In this document: piece after piece, positions 30,620 through 41,968 of the stretch
Position numbering within the stretch: the stretch's first letter is position 1
How the letters are laid out: the number at the start of each line of letters is the position of its first letter
Source of the DNA: Pomphorhynchus laevis
Lineage: Eukaryota > Acanthocephala > Palaeacanthocephala > Echinorhynchida > Pomphorhynchidae
Assembly (NCBI GenBank): GCA_012934845.2
Contig: WNNJ02002937.1
Location: 62,001 to 126,000 of the forward strand
Length of the DNA: 64,000 bases
Reading direction: 5' to 3'
Notes under the pieces: generated by a model
Told to the model about the DNA's origin: nothing
Seen by the model: the letters and a program-made list of their open reading frames with translations, nothing else
The model's database searches: none
Made by a program: the position numbers and the translations under genes

Positions 30620-31757
30620 TAATACAAATTTATTTAATGTGGCAAATGCGTACAAGCTGTACGCTTACAAGTCCACACACAAAAATGAGAAAGTCAAGCA
30701 GATAAATTGTTAAAATGGGATCGGATTTGTCGTTTGAAGCACTGCAGGGAAGTTGATTGGCGTATATGAATGGGTAGATGATTCCACGATAGAGGAGCAG
30801 CCACCAGGAAGGAGCGGAGTCCAAAGGAGGTAGAGTAGTTTGGGACATGTAAAAGAAGGGAATTACAGGAACGCAAGGAACAGTAAACAGGACGAGAATT
30901 ATCAAGAAAAGGAAGGTTGAGAAATGAAGGGGTATGAAAAGTTACAAGGCGGAAAGCAACGATAAGAAGACGAATTTGAACACGACAATAAATTGTAGGC
31001 AAATCGAGAGAAGCAAGATGGTAGGATGTATGATCAAAACGACGAAGACGGAGTAGAATTCGGACAGCTGCGTTGACGATGCGTTGTAGGGGAAGAAGAG
31101 TGGATTTAGGTGAGTTGGAAAATAGACTAAGACAATAATCGAGTCTAGAAAAAAGGAGAGATGATATGAGAGTCATACAAGAAGGGAAATCGATCAATCT
31201 ACGAACTTGACGGAGGTTGCGGAGTATCAAAGGTAGATGAGCGTACTTTATCTCTAACGAAAGGTTTAAGTGAAAGTCGGTTGTCAAAATGGAAGCCTAG
31301 GAAAACGAGATTATCAACGATAGGAAGAATTGTAGAATTTAATGATACGGAGGGAGGTTCGAAGCCGAGGCTTCGAGGTAGGATCCACATAATTTTGGAT
31401 TTATCAGGATTCACAGAAAGGCGAAGGGAAGAAAGATGATTGCAAATTGAGACAAGACAGTCCGAAGCGGAAACACTAAGATCGTGAATACGATAAACAG
31501 GTGCATGAGCATAGATGAGAATGTCATCAGCATATTGCATAACATGGAAGTTAAATTTATGAGAAATCGAAGACAAATCACCAAGAAGAAGAGAGAAAAA
31601 TATAGGGCCTAATACGGAGCCTTGTGGAACACCGGACGGAATGGACGAAGGATGGGAGAGAGAAGAGTTAGAATATACGCGAAATGTCAGTTTGATAGAT
31701 ATGAAGAAAACCATGACACAGTGGGTAAAGAGAAGCCATAATCATGACGAAGGCGAT
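30620..31757 (-). mobile_element. CR1-B copy carried by the segmental duplication
   Basis: Same orientation and sequence as 22841-23955, with GVPQGSVLGPIFFSLLLGDL, HVMQYADDILIYAHAP and the WNHLP C-terminus. It is cut off at 31757 before the RT palm start. The 3' stem-loop is at 30648-30664. Confidence 0.88.
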
Positions 31758-33500
31758 TAATATTAAATAATGTCGACATCTACACCCTCAGATTTCAAAG
31801 AAAACCATCTCTAACGAGCAAACAGAAGATTGGTTGTGGTAGAGTGACCTGCTCAAAATCCATGTTGTACAGTGATCATGATATTCGCGCTTATGACATG
31901 ACGTTCCATACTAGAGAGAATGATACGTTCTATGATATCTCTGCAGATGCACGTTAATCTAATCGGGCGATAATTTTCGACTTTAGATACATCTCCCTTT
32001 TTATAGATTGGGACTACAATTGCATCTCGCCAATCGTTGGGGATAACGCCAGATTCCAAACATTTATTGAATATACTGGTAAGAGGGCAGCAGATCATGG
32101 CTACTACATTCTTTAGAAAAATAGACGGTTTCCGTCTGGCCCCGCCGAATTGGTAGATTTTAGGTTCTATAGAGCATTATTTACAAAGTCAGGGCTGACT
32201 ATTTGATAATGTCTCGGTGAGCATGAAACTAGTGGGTGCTGTACGGAGGAAATCATTGGATCAGCAACTGTATCAGAGAACATACTACCAAAGTGTGTAG
32301 CAAATATGTTCAGAAAACATTTTTGATCGGTTGTTGTATGATCGTTGTGGTCGGTTAACACAGAAAGCTGGCATCTAGACGATATAGGGGACGTCGAACG
32401 TGTGAATAGAAGCGGCAAGGGTCGGTGCGAATGAATTGGATAGTACTCATTTCAAATAATCTCCGTTTATTACGGTTAAGAGAGCATGCACGATTCAGAA
32501 TTACTTTGAAATCATCAAAAGTGATCACCATCATCACCATCATCACCATTGCGGAACATTGACCATGACTCAATCCTCTCATTTATCGGGGACCGCACTT
32601 CATAATCTAGCCATATTTTACTCACTGGGGAGGAACGAACTACGCGCAGTAGAGTAGATCGTCGATATACTGGCAGGATGGTGTCGCGGAAGATACACCA
32701 TAGTTGTTCCAGAGTGGAAGAAGATGGAGAAGGCCACACGACTTGCTGCAATATATGGTTTGCTAGAACAAAATTTGTTTTGAATGAATTAAGTGAGGGT
32801 TCAACGACTAAGGTGGGATATATATCAGCATGTATGCAACCCAAAATGACTGTGTGATCACTTTTACCAATAGGACAGTCCTGCCTGATATCCGTAACCA
32901 GATTATTCAAAGAGGCAACACATACATAAAGCAGTGAAGATTGAGTTCCACAGAATCGTGTTTGTTTGTCTACGAGTTGAAAAAGGCAACATTCATTTAT
33001 ACAGTCGATCAGACAACGGGAGTGAATGTCACAACATGGCATAGGTGTGTAATCAGATCAATCAACATGCGGCATATCAAGATCACCCATCAAGACAAAC
33101 GGATGTGAGGCGTGCACACGTAAATCAGCCATCAATCTGACAGAGTCAGATAATGGAGATCTGTAAACTGCTCCCACCTTACATAACAAAGTGTCAGCAA
33201 CGAAAATACGAAACCATATCCATTCATAGTGTCCACTCGGGTCACATGAAATGACAATGTCACGTGCAGACAGATCCTCAAATATATAAACCTGCATCCC
33301 TCCATCTCGACGAAACGCCCTGTCGGCCCAATGACAAACATATCCTTCAATGCTAATTTCACTATCACCACACCATGGGATGAATTTAACACGTTTCACA
33401 AAATACGGCAACACCCAATTTCAAACTGTAAACACGGCACACAAGCTCAACCTTCTTGGAAAATAGATCACGCATATTCGACATCATTAAAATCAGACCA
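31758..33500 (-). pseudogene. CR1-D ORF2: endonuclease and start of RT
   Basis: Beginning near 33500 the minus strand reads ILMMSNMRDLFSKKVELVCR (NARSL-like start), then after a frameshift DSEISIEGYVCHWADRAFRR and DGGMQVYIFED, YRSPLSD and FVLMGDLDMPHVDWSDY. These are endonuclease blocks. SDHTVILGC, the terminal SDH motif, is at about 32860. The RT start follows: PLTSIFNKCLESGVIPNDWR, DAIVVPIYKKGDVSKVENYR, PIRLTCICRDIIERIIL, TVQHGF, GHSTTTNLLF and GVDVDII at 31760. There the element is cut by the SepSecS duplication junction. RT catalytic residues are therefore absent. QHGF and VDVDII place it close to CR1-E. Confidence 0.8.
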
Positions 33501-33525
33501 TTAGCTTCACAATTTCGGTCCCTGA

Positions 33526-35092
33526 TCACCCTACCAAAAGATAAGTCGCCGTCACGTAATTTATACCCTCGAATTGATGAGATGATGGAGGCTGCAATGG
33601 GAGAGGTGCAGTAGTCACACTGAGCGACGCGATGTAGCTATTCGTCACACACGTCAACCCATCAAGTGGCAGCAAGTTGAAGGTTGGCGTGCACTGCACC
33701 ACGCAAAAATTCCTGGTCATAAGATTGCGCTCCCTTTTTGAGCGCCGATCACGAATTTTCGTAATAGCCGCCTTAAGGAGCATCCTCTATTCTCTGCTGA
33801 GATCTCTCAATAAACAAATACTAGGCCCTTTGAGACGATGAGAGTGATAAAATACCAAATTAGTAAGTTCCTCATTAGAGAAAACCACATTTAGCAGCCG
33901 AGGACGACCAAGGCAATGTTTTGAAGGTCTTCGTAAGCAAAAGACAGACTTAGTGTGAATTCCTGAGCTAGTTTCGGATTGAGAGTTAGCAAACAGGAAG
34001 CCAATAATTAATCGAATACTGTTCTGATCCTCCTTTAAACGAATATCATTGTTTGCCGTTACGGGCTCCCTTAAGTTAGCAATGATCATGTATCTACAAT
34101 GATTTGATTTTGCATAAATAGGATGGCCAATACTCGTAGACCTAACATGAGTGAGCGTGGTGGACCTCAAGTCGATTCGCAAACGCTGCTCGTTGATCGA
34201 AGGAATACCTTGATGAGAGACCGGCTGACTGTAGGCGGTATGTTGTTCATGGAATGGGCTCACCAATCTGTAAGCGTTTCCAATTAAAAAGTCAACGCAG
34301 GAAGTAAGATTGTCAATTAACACACCCATATCTGCTCCGCCAACTACGACATTGAAGTTATGATCACACATTACAACGGGTTCTATAGAATAATCGATAG
34401 TATCGTCACTATTCTTCACCATCATATCGGACACTCGGAGTTTAGAGCATCACAGCGAACAACCCTCTTCGTCAATACGAGTGCTGTAACGCGAGTGATG
34501 TCATCACAAGCTGTGCTGATTGTAAAAACATCACTAGTTCGACGTCCCCCAACGAGCTAACAATTATTCCCACATATTTTTTGGACGTGTTGAGCAATAT
34601 TTAGAAGAGAAATCACATTTTTCCTGGTTATTGCTCCGACTTTTAAATTCTAGTGCATTCTCACCTTGCTTGCAATGTTTGCGTATGTCTCGTCGTTTTT
34701 GTCGTAATTAAGGTCATTGTTATCATCTAACTATAGAACGTGAGTATTAGCCAATGTGTCATGATTACAGTTTTGCAGTGGTGATGCTCTGGAAAGCTTA
34801 ACACACGCTGGTAGTCTTTGTATAGGTCAGTGGTCTTTCATCTCCAATAATTGTGCACTTGCTGGTTGCAACGGTGTTGTTAACCACTGGTAAGGGTAGC
34901 ATTCCGGGCAACGATAGGTTCGCGCATTTCAGAGTATGTATTTTGCAGTTCCAATTGTTTGCAGATACCCTTACCAAGTGCTTGTTTTTTGCTGGCAGAG
35001 CAGAATCCGCAGATGAATCGACCATCTATGTTTGGAAATACATCCTTAATAATCGATACATAATGGAGATACATCCTTAATGGTCGATACAT
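33526..35092 (-). pseudogene. CR1-D ORF1 remnants
   Basis: Three pieces in order on the minus strand. 35080-34880 has RFICGFCSASKKQALGKGIC, the same CGFCxA zinc-module end found in CR1-A and CR1-C ORF1. The 215-codon frame 34434-33787 carries CRYMIIANLREPVTANNDIR, RLIIGFLFANSQS, LGRPRLLNVVFSNEELTNLV and SHRLKGPSICLLRDLSRE. This is an RRM-like LINE ORF1 core. 33783-33680 continues with ILLKAAITKIRDRRSKRERN and LMTRNFCVVQ, the basic C-terminal domain. The middle of the N-terminal zinc module (34435-34790) is degraded. The protein would bind element RNA. Frameshifts separate the pieces. Confidence 0.7.
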
Positions 35093-35115
35093 CCTTAATG
35101 ATCATACATCTTTTG
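35030..35115. repeat. ATACATCCTTAAT imperfect tandem repeat
   Basis: Three to four imperfect units of atacatccttaat(aat)cgatac occur in a row, at the 5' edge of CR1-D. Confidence 0.6.
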
Positions 35116-35155
35116 AAGATACATAATAATGTTTGTGCTTGTTCAAAGATTGCAC

Positions 35156-35641
35156 TAGATGCATATTGGTGTTGTCTTATTCAGTCGATCAACTTACAAC
35201 GTGTGAACGTTGTAAGTGGCATTACAACGTTGTAAGTGGCATTCATGCCTCTTTTATAAGAGGCATTACAGTCATCTTTATTACAAGTATATTTGTACAC
35301 AACATTGCTAGTTGTTACAGTGTATTTTCTCGTTCTCATAGAGAATAGCGACCCCATTGTTCTTTTAATGTAATAGCCTCTTATGTCAATATGTTTATTT
35401 GGATCGACGCATTTCACATTAGATTGTGAGACAACTGACAAAGTTGTTTGACAAATCAAATTTCCATTTTCTTGATGTTTCAATATAATTACACACGAGA
35501 ACAGACACTGGAACAACCAGCAATGTTTTGTACAAATATACTTGTAATAAAGATGGATGTACAACGTTCACAACTTACAACGTTCACACGTTGTAAGTTG
35601 ATCAACCGAATAAGACAACACGGATATGCATCTAGTGCATA
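35156..35641. repeat. Inverted repeat of Penelope-like GIY-YIG debris
   Basis: 35156-35340 and 35484-35641 are inverted copies with scattered mismatches, separated by about 145 bp. Each arm includes the CTTACAACGTGTGAACGTTG block. The minus-strand frame 35181-35564 contains NVVYKYTCNKDDCNASYKRG, a GIY-YIG-like start (VYxxxCxxCxxxYI), so the arms derive from the 3' coding end of a Penelope-like element. The left arm also holds a 22-bp tandem duplication of AACGTTGTAAGTGGCATT. Confidence 0.7.
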
Positions 35642-35744
35642 TCCTTTAGTGCAATCCATCTAGTGCAATCTTCAAACACGCACAAACAAATCATTGTTCG
35701 GACAAACCAACAGTATCTGATTCAAAATTGTATACAAATACTTC

Positions 35745-35990
35745 AAATGGCTGAGGCAATCACGATCAGACTATTCCATTTATCATTAAATATAAAATGC
35801 ATTGAGATGGGATACGGTCTGAAACTGTATTGAATTCTTTCTTATTTTTGCTTTCTCTGTTTCTTTGAATGATTTTATATTTTAGATACCCTGATGATGG
35901 TCAATATATATGACCGAAATATTGGTTTCAATAAATTCACTTTGCTGTTCATCACAAAAGCATCTTCACGTGTAATTTACGGGCGACTTG
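35745..35990 (+). repeat. Penelope-like terminal repeat, copy 1
   Basis: About 245 bp repeated directly at 36840-37093 with few differences. It contains a hammerhead core. A directly repeated terminal segment with a ribozyme is the expected form of a Penelope-like pseudo-LTR. Confidence 0.75.
35891..35919 (+). ncRNA. Hammerhead ribozyme core, family H-b
   Basis: CTGATGA is followed by TGGTCA-ATATATA-TGACC (5-bp stem II) and GAAAT. This fits the CUGANGA...stem II...GAAA consensus exactly. Stems I and III were not resolved. Hammerheads are known in the terminal repeats of Penelope-like elements. Confidence 0.7.
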
Positions 35991-36280
35991 GCATATTCCA
36001 GCGAGAATTGTTTAAAACGGTTATTGAAAGGATAAAATGTTTATGCAGAATTCAAAGCGATATTACGTTTCTTAATATTAATAGATTGGACGTTTATATT
36101 AATGTACAATCATCAATATTTAAATATTAAACTGTTCAGTAAAAGTTACTGAAGGCAATCAAATACAACTATTCAGCGAGAATTGTTTAAAACGGTTATT
36201 AAAAGGATTATTGTGTAAGCAGACTCCATTTTAAATAGTAGAAAGATCAAGACTAGTCAAAATATTTTTTGTTTTCAAAT

Positions 36281-36312
36281 TTTCAACCACTACTGCTGAT
36301 GTCATCATCAGG
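36281..36312 (-). ncRNA. Hammerhead-like motif, family H-c
   Basis: The minus strand reads CTGATGA, a 20-base segment with weak pairing, then GTTGAAA. It sits at the 3' edge of the GIY-YIG fragment 36290-36800. The core boxes are present, but stem II is poor, so activity is uncertain. Confidence 0.4.
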
Positions 36313-36800
36313 AAAACGCCATTGCACAATGTACAACAACGTTATATAGCAAAACCAAATCTGGAAGAAACATATTGGAAGTTAATCTGGAAAAATAAAT
36401 TTGCCATTTGTAATCAAGTGGGTAGGCACATCCGGTTTATTACCCTCGAAGTTGTTGTCAGGATTAAGGTAACGCAATATGATAGTCTCTTTTATTTGCC
36501 TTGTAGACTTATCACTTTCGTGGGCAATAATTTCCGCACCGGCAAAATTTATGTCATGGCCGTTGGCGGCAAAGTGATTCTAAACTGCTGAGCTTATATG
36601 TCCAAGACTTAGTGCCCACTTGTGACCCAATAATCGAACAGCAAGTTTTTCACCTGTTTGTCCTACGTAATGAGCCGCGCAACCATTACACGGTATACGG
36701 TAGATCCCTCCAATCTTTTCATATTTTGGTTTTATTTTAAATAAACCAGACATACCAGGCCCACGTTTACAAAATACGGTACTGTTGTTGTCATGTAAGC
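36290..36800 (-). pseudogene. Penelope-like GIY-YIG endonuclease C-terminus
   Basis: The minus strand reads KIGGIYRIPCNGCAAHYVGQ, TGEKLAVRLLGHKWALSLGH and ISSAV, then a stop, HFAANGHDINFAGAEIIAHE, SDKSTRQIKETIILRYLNPD. This is a GIY-YIG nuclease with the C-x2-C insertion (IPCNGC) typical of canonical Penelope-like elements, in which it follows the RT. GIY is present and the second motif is YVG. One in-frame stop lies at the position before HF. The RT is absent. The 5' side abuts a CR1-A tail at 36775. Confidence 0.85.
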
Positions 36801-36835
36801 TCGCTGGCCCGCATTTGCCACGTTAAAATAAATAT
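36775..36835 (+). repeat. Solo CR1-A 3' tail
   Basis: Only about 50 bases: GTCATGTAAGC, a decayed stem, then GCATTTGCCACGTTAAAATA and a T-rich end. An extreme 5' truncation of CR1-A. Confidence 0.75.
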
Positions 36836-36839
36836 TTTT

Positions 36840-37093
36840 TAATGGCTGAGGCAATCAAGATCAGACTATTCCATCCATCCATAAATATAAAATTCAATGA
36901 GATGGGATACGATCTTAAACTGTATTGAATTCTTTCTTATTTTTCCTCTTCTCTTGCTCTTTTTTCTTTGAATGATTTTATATTTTAGATACCCTGTTGA
37001 TGGTCAATATATATGACCGAAAAATTGGTTTCAATAAATTCACTTTGCTGTTCATCACAAAAGCATCTTCACGTGTAATTTACGGGCGACTTG
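36840..37093 (+). repeat. Penelope-like terminal repeat, copy 2
   Basis: Direct repeat of 35745-35990. Its hammerhead core (36994-37023) reads CTGTTGA instead of CTGATGA, which alters an essential base of the CUGANGA box, so this copy's ribozyme is predicted dead. Confidence 0.75.
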
Positions 37094-37345
37094 TAATAGC
37101 TCCAGAATAATGAAGCGAAGTCACTCCGAATATTTCTAGACCTAAGCGAACCATCTCTTCAAATAATTACGGTCTTTTCTCTGACAACGAGATGACATTC
37201 CACGTTTTTACATTAAGGCTATCCGCTTCGGATTTTAATGCCTCTTCCACTGTCTTTGTACAACATACCAGGCCCACGTTTTATGAGGGACTGTCTGGGC
37301 ACACGGCACCCGACAATGAAAACTTCTTCGGTCTGGACATCCCTA
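37093..37345 (-). pseudogene. RTE-like endonuclease N-terminal fragment
   Basis: The minus strand reads LSGAVCPDSPS, NVGLVCCTKTVEEALKSEAD, SLNVKTWNVISLSEKRP, then a stop, LFEEMVRLGLEIFGVTSLHY. TWNV-SL...EMxRLGLxIxGV is the start of the apurinic-type endonuclease in RTE-like LINEs. It ends at the downstream edge of the Penelope repeat. Confidence 0.55.
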
Positions 37346-37379
37346 ATTTGGATCAATTATTTCAAATTATTTCTTATTA

Positions 37380-38245
37380 TTTATAATTATTATTTCTAAT
37401 TATTTAATTATGTATTACTTAATTATTTAATTTTTATTTAGCATTATTTGTATTATAAAATACGTAGGCTCAGTTAGCTGATCTGATTATTAATTTTTAT
37501 ACTTTTCAATTTCAAGGATAATTCAGAGGAAAGGGTTACTGTTCGATTATTGTTCGAATTATGTGATTAACATTAAAATATTTATTTTAGATATTTATAT
37601 GCAATAAAATTTAATTTTGAGAATTTACAGTGTACAATAAATTTTATAGATTTCAATAGCATGTATAAATTTCTGTAATCTAAAATTTATATTCTGTAAT
37701 ATTAATTTGGGGGTAATTAGAAATCAAAAATAAAATTTCAAAAATGATTTTATGCTTCTGTATTGTACCACAAATTTGGTTACTAATAATTTTGAAAAAG
37801 TGCACCCCTTTAAAATTCGTTGTTATCAAACATTGGCGCCAAATGATTTGCTGAAATCATCCTCTTTTCGATCCTGTTGGAATAGGATAAAATGCTCGGT
37901 TTAGCAATTTATTTTTTGATACGTATTTTTGTCAAAATTATTCGAAGTTTAATTAGCATATTTACCTGCATACTTTATCCAATATCTTTTTTATTCTCGT
38001 CTCTCATAAAACTTATATTCAAATGCATTTCAACGTCAACTGATACAAACACTTATCATTATGAGCAACGATCAACATTTTACAGGTTTTTTTTTATTTT
38101 ATACTAAAAAATTAACAATAACATAAGTTAAACGAGTCTAAGTATTTTGTTAACCCATTTAGACATGAAAATATTTTTCTGATTCAGATTAAAATTTCCC
38201 AAATTCAGATTTAAAAATAAACAAATTTATAGGATAAAATAATAT
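37380..38245 (+). other. AT-rich region with one hydrophobic open frame
   Basis: Mostly AT-rich. 37400-37500 contains an edge of the AT-rich repeat family noted at 45590. A 71-codon frame at 37892-38107 encodes a strongly hydrophobic stretch (LGLAIYFLIRIFVKIIRSLI) that could be a membrane segment or merely a product of T-rich sequence. I do not recognise it. Confidence 0.35.
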
Positions 38246-38246
38246 T

Positions 38247-38382
38247 GTAGACTTTTTCTTTATTATTTCAAGCTTTCAACACACAGTGTCCTTTTCAAGC
38301 CTAAAAGGACACTATGTGTTAAAAAGGACACTGTGCTTTGAAAGCTTGCATTAATAAAGAAAAAATTTCATGTCTACAAAAC
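38247..38382. repeat. Foldback of a Penelope-type terminal sequence
   Basis: TTGTAGAC...TTTATTA...CAAGCTTTCAA...CACAGTGTCC at the left recurs inverted at the right end at 38320-38382, giving arms of about 50 bp. GGACACTxTGTG occurs three times inside. The sequence resembles the region around a hammerhead GAAAGCTTG box, but no complete CUGANGA core is seen. Confidence 0.6.
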
Positions 38383-38469
38383 TACCATTAACTAAATAGA
38401 ATAAAATAAGTAACCGAATTAATATGAACCGATTTGTGAACCGATTAATAGATAATATACTATATATTA

Positions 38470-38640
38470 TAAGAAGAAACTGCATGTTATCGGATTTCGA
38501 CCATTATTCCTAGACCCGACATAGCAGTAGGTCCAAATACATGCTAATGATGAATTTTCTCTGGTAAAATTTGATTATTTAGTATAATGTATTATTCCAA
38601 TACAGAATATATTATTAACTATCCATAAACTTTTCCAATT
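38470..38640 (+). repeat. AT-rich interspersed repeat, copy
   Basis: Shares with 45810-45990 and (inverted) 49570-49740 the string of ATACATGCTAA, AAATTTGATTAT, GTATxxTxTATTxxAATACA and ATATTATTxAxTATCCAT. Non-coding. 38640-39140 beyond it is AT-rich with no feature seen. Confidence 0.6.
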
Positions 38641-39149
38641 AAAAATTTGATTTTTTTATTGAAAAATTCTCCACTTAAGAGTTTAATTTTATTTAGAAAA
38701 GTATAATTTGATTTATATATTAAACTATTTTCTTAAATAACAAATATAAATAACTTATATTTGATATTCTAATTGTAATAGTTTTTGTAGATGCCCGCAA
38801 AATTTGTTTGTATGTGTATTGTAAGTATTTAAATTCATATATTTCAACCAGCTGTATGTATAATTGTTAGTAATAATATTGTATGTATTATTGTCTATAT
38901 TATCTTGTGTATATTATCTCTCAAAACGTTTTTGTCTAATTTTTTATTTAATTTATAAATAACAAATGTAAACTTTATGCATTGAATATTGATTTTAAAC
39001 ATTTATATATAATATATAAATATATAACCAAAAATTTGTTAAATCATTGAAGCCAGCTCAACTTAATATAATAAATTGGACTGACAAATAATTAACTAAT
39101 AAGCAGCTTAATATACTGGAATTAGATCCTTACTTTAATCCACCATGTC

Positions 39150-39507
39150 GTTTACGTGCCTGTAAATAATCTTTGGAATTAGAATAGACTTTAATTTTCT
39201 CAGAAAACATTGCTTATAATTTGGACAATTTCCTCAATTTAAACTTTAAATTAATGAGTATGATGTTTCCAAAGTTTTGAACAAAACCATCATTAATAAA
39301 GAATTCAATGAAGAAGGTTTGGTTGTATCCAAAGCTGATAAAGAGAACAAGTTTGTGGTTTTGTATAAGGAAGAATATACGCGAATGGGTATTCCATTAT
39401 TAAATAGCCATAAATTTGTTCGATTAAATAAAGATCCGACAGCTACTCGACAAAGTGAATTTAATCACGATGCACCATGTTTCTTCAAAAGCGAATCCAA
39501 TTGCTGA
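39150..39507 (+). pseudogene. Penelope-like RT N-terminal fragment
   Basis: The plus-strand frame reads EEGLVVSKADKENKFVVLYK, EEYTRMGIPLLNSHKFVRLN and KDPTATRQSEFN. It corresponds to the KADKGxxxVV...Y...LN...F..L..DPT block that precedes the RT core in Penelope-like proteins. It is cut by the gag-like sequence on the other strand near 39480. Confidence 0.7.
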
Positions 39508-40430
39508 AAAATATCTCGTCTGGTCGCGTTGATAAGCTGTAAAATATAGCTATCATTTACTCTACCAGCTGCTCCTCCAAAGCTAGCGGGTTCAATCTTT
39601 TTTGGGTTGGAGAAGAGGTATCGGGATCTATAGTTTTTAAATTCGATACATTTTCTTGACCATACCGGCTGTGCTCTGCCGCAGTTGGAGCACTTTAGTG
39701 GGTCGGAGCACTTCCCTCCGACATGAGGACAGCTGGACAAGCTGCAAACCCCACAGGAACTGGCCTTACCACACCCAGAGCCCCAATGGCCCCATTGGTG
39801 GCAAGTGTTGCAGTGGTAAAAAGTCATGTTATCTGAACTTAATAAAGTAAACTTCAGATTGTGCCCCAAAAAGGGGTTACAGGCAGATTTAGCTAGCGTA
39901 TCAGCCGTATAAAGAGGGGCCGTGACTAAGGCAATCGGGAGGGGAAAGCCATTCCTCCCCGTTACCGTCCTGAAGTTAGAGATATAGCTTTAAAGAATAT
40001 AGATTTAAAGAATCGATATCTTTTTCCTCAAGGTGTGGATGAAGATTATTTATTTTAACCGAAGCCAAAATTGACCCTTATTGTAGAGATCCTAAGTGCG
40101 AGAGATCCTTTTGAAAAATTCCTCGTAATCCTTGGCTAGATTCCTAGATACGAATGAAATTTTTATTTCTGTTTCGAAATATTTTACTGAATTAAACAAG
40201 ATTCTGTTGTTGAATTTTTCAGTGTATTTTCTCAGAAATGGATTGAATAGGTTATGGCGCAATGATTTTATAGGGGGAAGTTCCCCAATACCATTATTTT
40301 CAGTGGAGATTAAAGAATCTCTTACCTCGTTCGTAGAAAAAGTAAATGATACCTGAGATTCTTCCAAAAAATTTTCCAAATTTGCTTGCAATTCGTTCTT
40401 ATTTGATCCTCCGATTGTTACTTCACGCAT
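39465..40430 (-). pseudogene. Jockey/I-type LINE ORF1 (gag-like zinc-knuckle protein)
   Basis: Two pieces. 40430-40092 (112 codons) is an unrecognised N-terminal part with a charged C-terminus (LAKDYEEFFKRIS). After a gap with stops, the minus strand reads VTGRNGFPLPIALVTAPLYT and ADTLAKSACNPFLGHNLKF. The 39869-39465 frame follows with cysteine knuckles CNTCHQWGHWGSGC, CGVCSLSSCPHVGGKC and CSNCGRAQPVWSRKC, then a tail ending LDSLLKKHGAS. Triple CCHC knuckles with the final P-WSRKC are typical of ORF1 proteins of Jockey, I and R1-type LINEs, which package element RNA. No matching ORF2 follows. Confidence 0.75.
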
Positions 40431-40600
40431 CTATATAGTGTATCTTACAATGGAATGTACGTTGATGTACAATTCTCGCTGCGTGCATACGACATTAGGA
40501 ATTACGGTGTTTCATTATAAAACTACAGCGAAACATGGGAAGCATCAGTATGTAAAGCCGCTATCACAAATTTTGTGTTCAGACTGACGATGGTAACAGT

Positions 40601-40722
40601 TAGTTTATCCAGCATCGTCCGCACCGATTGGATTCTACGGGGGGTGAAAGACCCTGGGTGATTTAGTCGGAAAACGGCGTGTTGGATTGGTTGGGGGGGC
40701 TCAGATCCTAATGGATTTGGGG
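40601..40722 (-). repeat. Interspersed 120-bp repeat, copy 2
   Basis: Inverted relative to 6117-6236 with similar length and ends. In frame it reads GSEPPQPIQHAVFRLNHPGS. 40723-41815 beyond it is AT-rich, with no supportable gene. Confidence 0.65.
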
Positions 40723-41814
40723 CCGTGAAAGTTTGGAAGACATAAAGTGATTGATTGGCCTGCATGCATACTGCATTTGATTGTTTGTTGTCTCTGATTT
40801 ATGACATTTTCTATGTTACTTTATGTTATGTACTTTGTTTTTCTATTAAGAAAATCTTATTATTATATAACAGTTAGTTACCGAAAATTTGTTGTGAAAA
40901 CTTGATTAAATAAGAATTCTTGTCTGGAATCATTATATTTAAAATATCGATGAGATTATTTACAGATTTTTGTTGATATAAAATAATTTCAGAGAATTAA
41001 AATTCTTGGAATTATCACCATATAATTTTACATAATTCATATTTAAATTTAGATTCACTACGATTCTAAAGGCATTAAGAACTAGTTTCATATGCAATGT
41101 GTTTTTTCCGTGCTGCATTGGAGGATATGTATATCAAACAGCTAAACTTTATAACTCAAAGCTAATGACAAAAATAACAACACCGAACAGTTTTGAACAG
41201 GAGGTATTTTTCATATATATAATACTAAGAAAATATGAATTAATACTTAAATTAGTTACTAAAATTGTTAACTTGAAGGTTGAATAGCTGCGTAGTCATC
41301 TTGGATAACTGCAATTTGCAAGAAAAGTTATGATGGTCCTCGACAGCTGCAGATCCCATATCTTTATTTCACTTTTAGTAAAATATAGTTGGATAAGCAG
41401 CTATCAAATGTATCCATGATATCACTTGATAGCTGCTAAATAGAAGGTTGCACCACGATCTAGCATTACAGATTTAATTTATAAATGATTTAATTTGTTC
41501 AAATTCAGCGAAACTTTGAAATTAGCAGTCGGATGATCGTTAGCTAACAGCAAAATACCGATACGTAAAATGTAGGTATATTGTATAAATTTGTTTACCC
41601 CTAAAAGTTGCCGAAATCGTGTCAAAAATTTAAACAACTTGTATATATATTAGATCTCAAACTTTTTTAAGGTAATTTTTTAAAAAATTTATATATAATT
41701 TAAATATAATTTATAAAAAATTTAAAGTTATTTATTTAAACATTTTTTAACGGAATATTTAAGAATTTTATTTTGATTGCCTACTTAAAATATATATTTT
41801 AAGTAGTTGATACT

Positions 41815-41940
41815 GATCCATTATTGATCAATAATTATTGGAGTTGGATCAAAGAAGAGAGGAAATTATTTTTGATATTTCGCTAATTACTGTTAGCATC
41901 TTCAGAAAATTACATATATTTTCAGTAAAATTGCACATTC
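41815..41940 (-). mobile_element. Single hammerhead-bearing repeat, family H-a
   Basis: On the minus strand: CTGAAGATGCTAACAGTAAT, TAGCGAAATATC, TTTGATCCAACTCCAATAAT, then a terminus ATTGATCAATAATGGATCA and TATCAACTACTTAAA. The core (41878-41905) is CTGAAGA, a CTAAC...TTAG stem II and GAAA. This is the unpaired version of the palindromic units at 12.7 and 62.1 kb and defines their end. Confidence 0.65.
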
Positions 41941-41968
41941 GGAAATTACTTGATAACTGAAAAAGAGA

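Larger units (their letters stand above)
29229..31757 (+). repeat. Segmental duplication of SepSecS exon 1 and intronic CR1-B
   Basis: The unit corresponds to 21921-23955. The match is nearly perfect: I noticed only single-base differences at a handful of sites, for example g to a near 29252, and g to t in the CR1-B part near 31054. It begins in mid-exon, continues through the exon end, splice donor and intron start, and ends inside CR1-B. The left junction joins RLE-X and the right joins CR1-D, each broken at the junction. One extra insertion (29526-29995) lies inside it. Confidence 0.9.

Noticed and set aside
37892-38107. Possible small membrane protein gene
   Set aside because: The hydrophobicity can be explained by T-rich sequence. 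No family recognised and no splice or promoter support, so it is only mentioned as a region.
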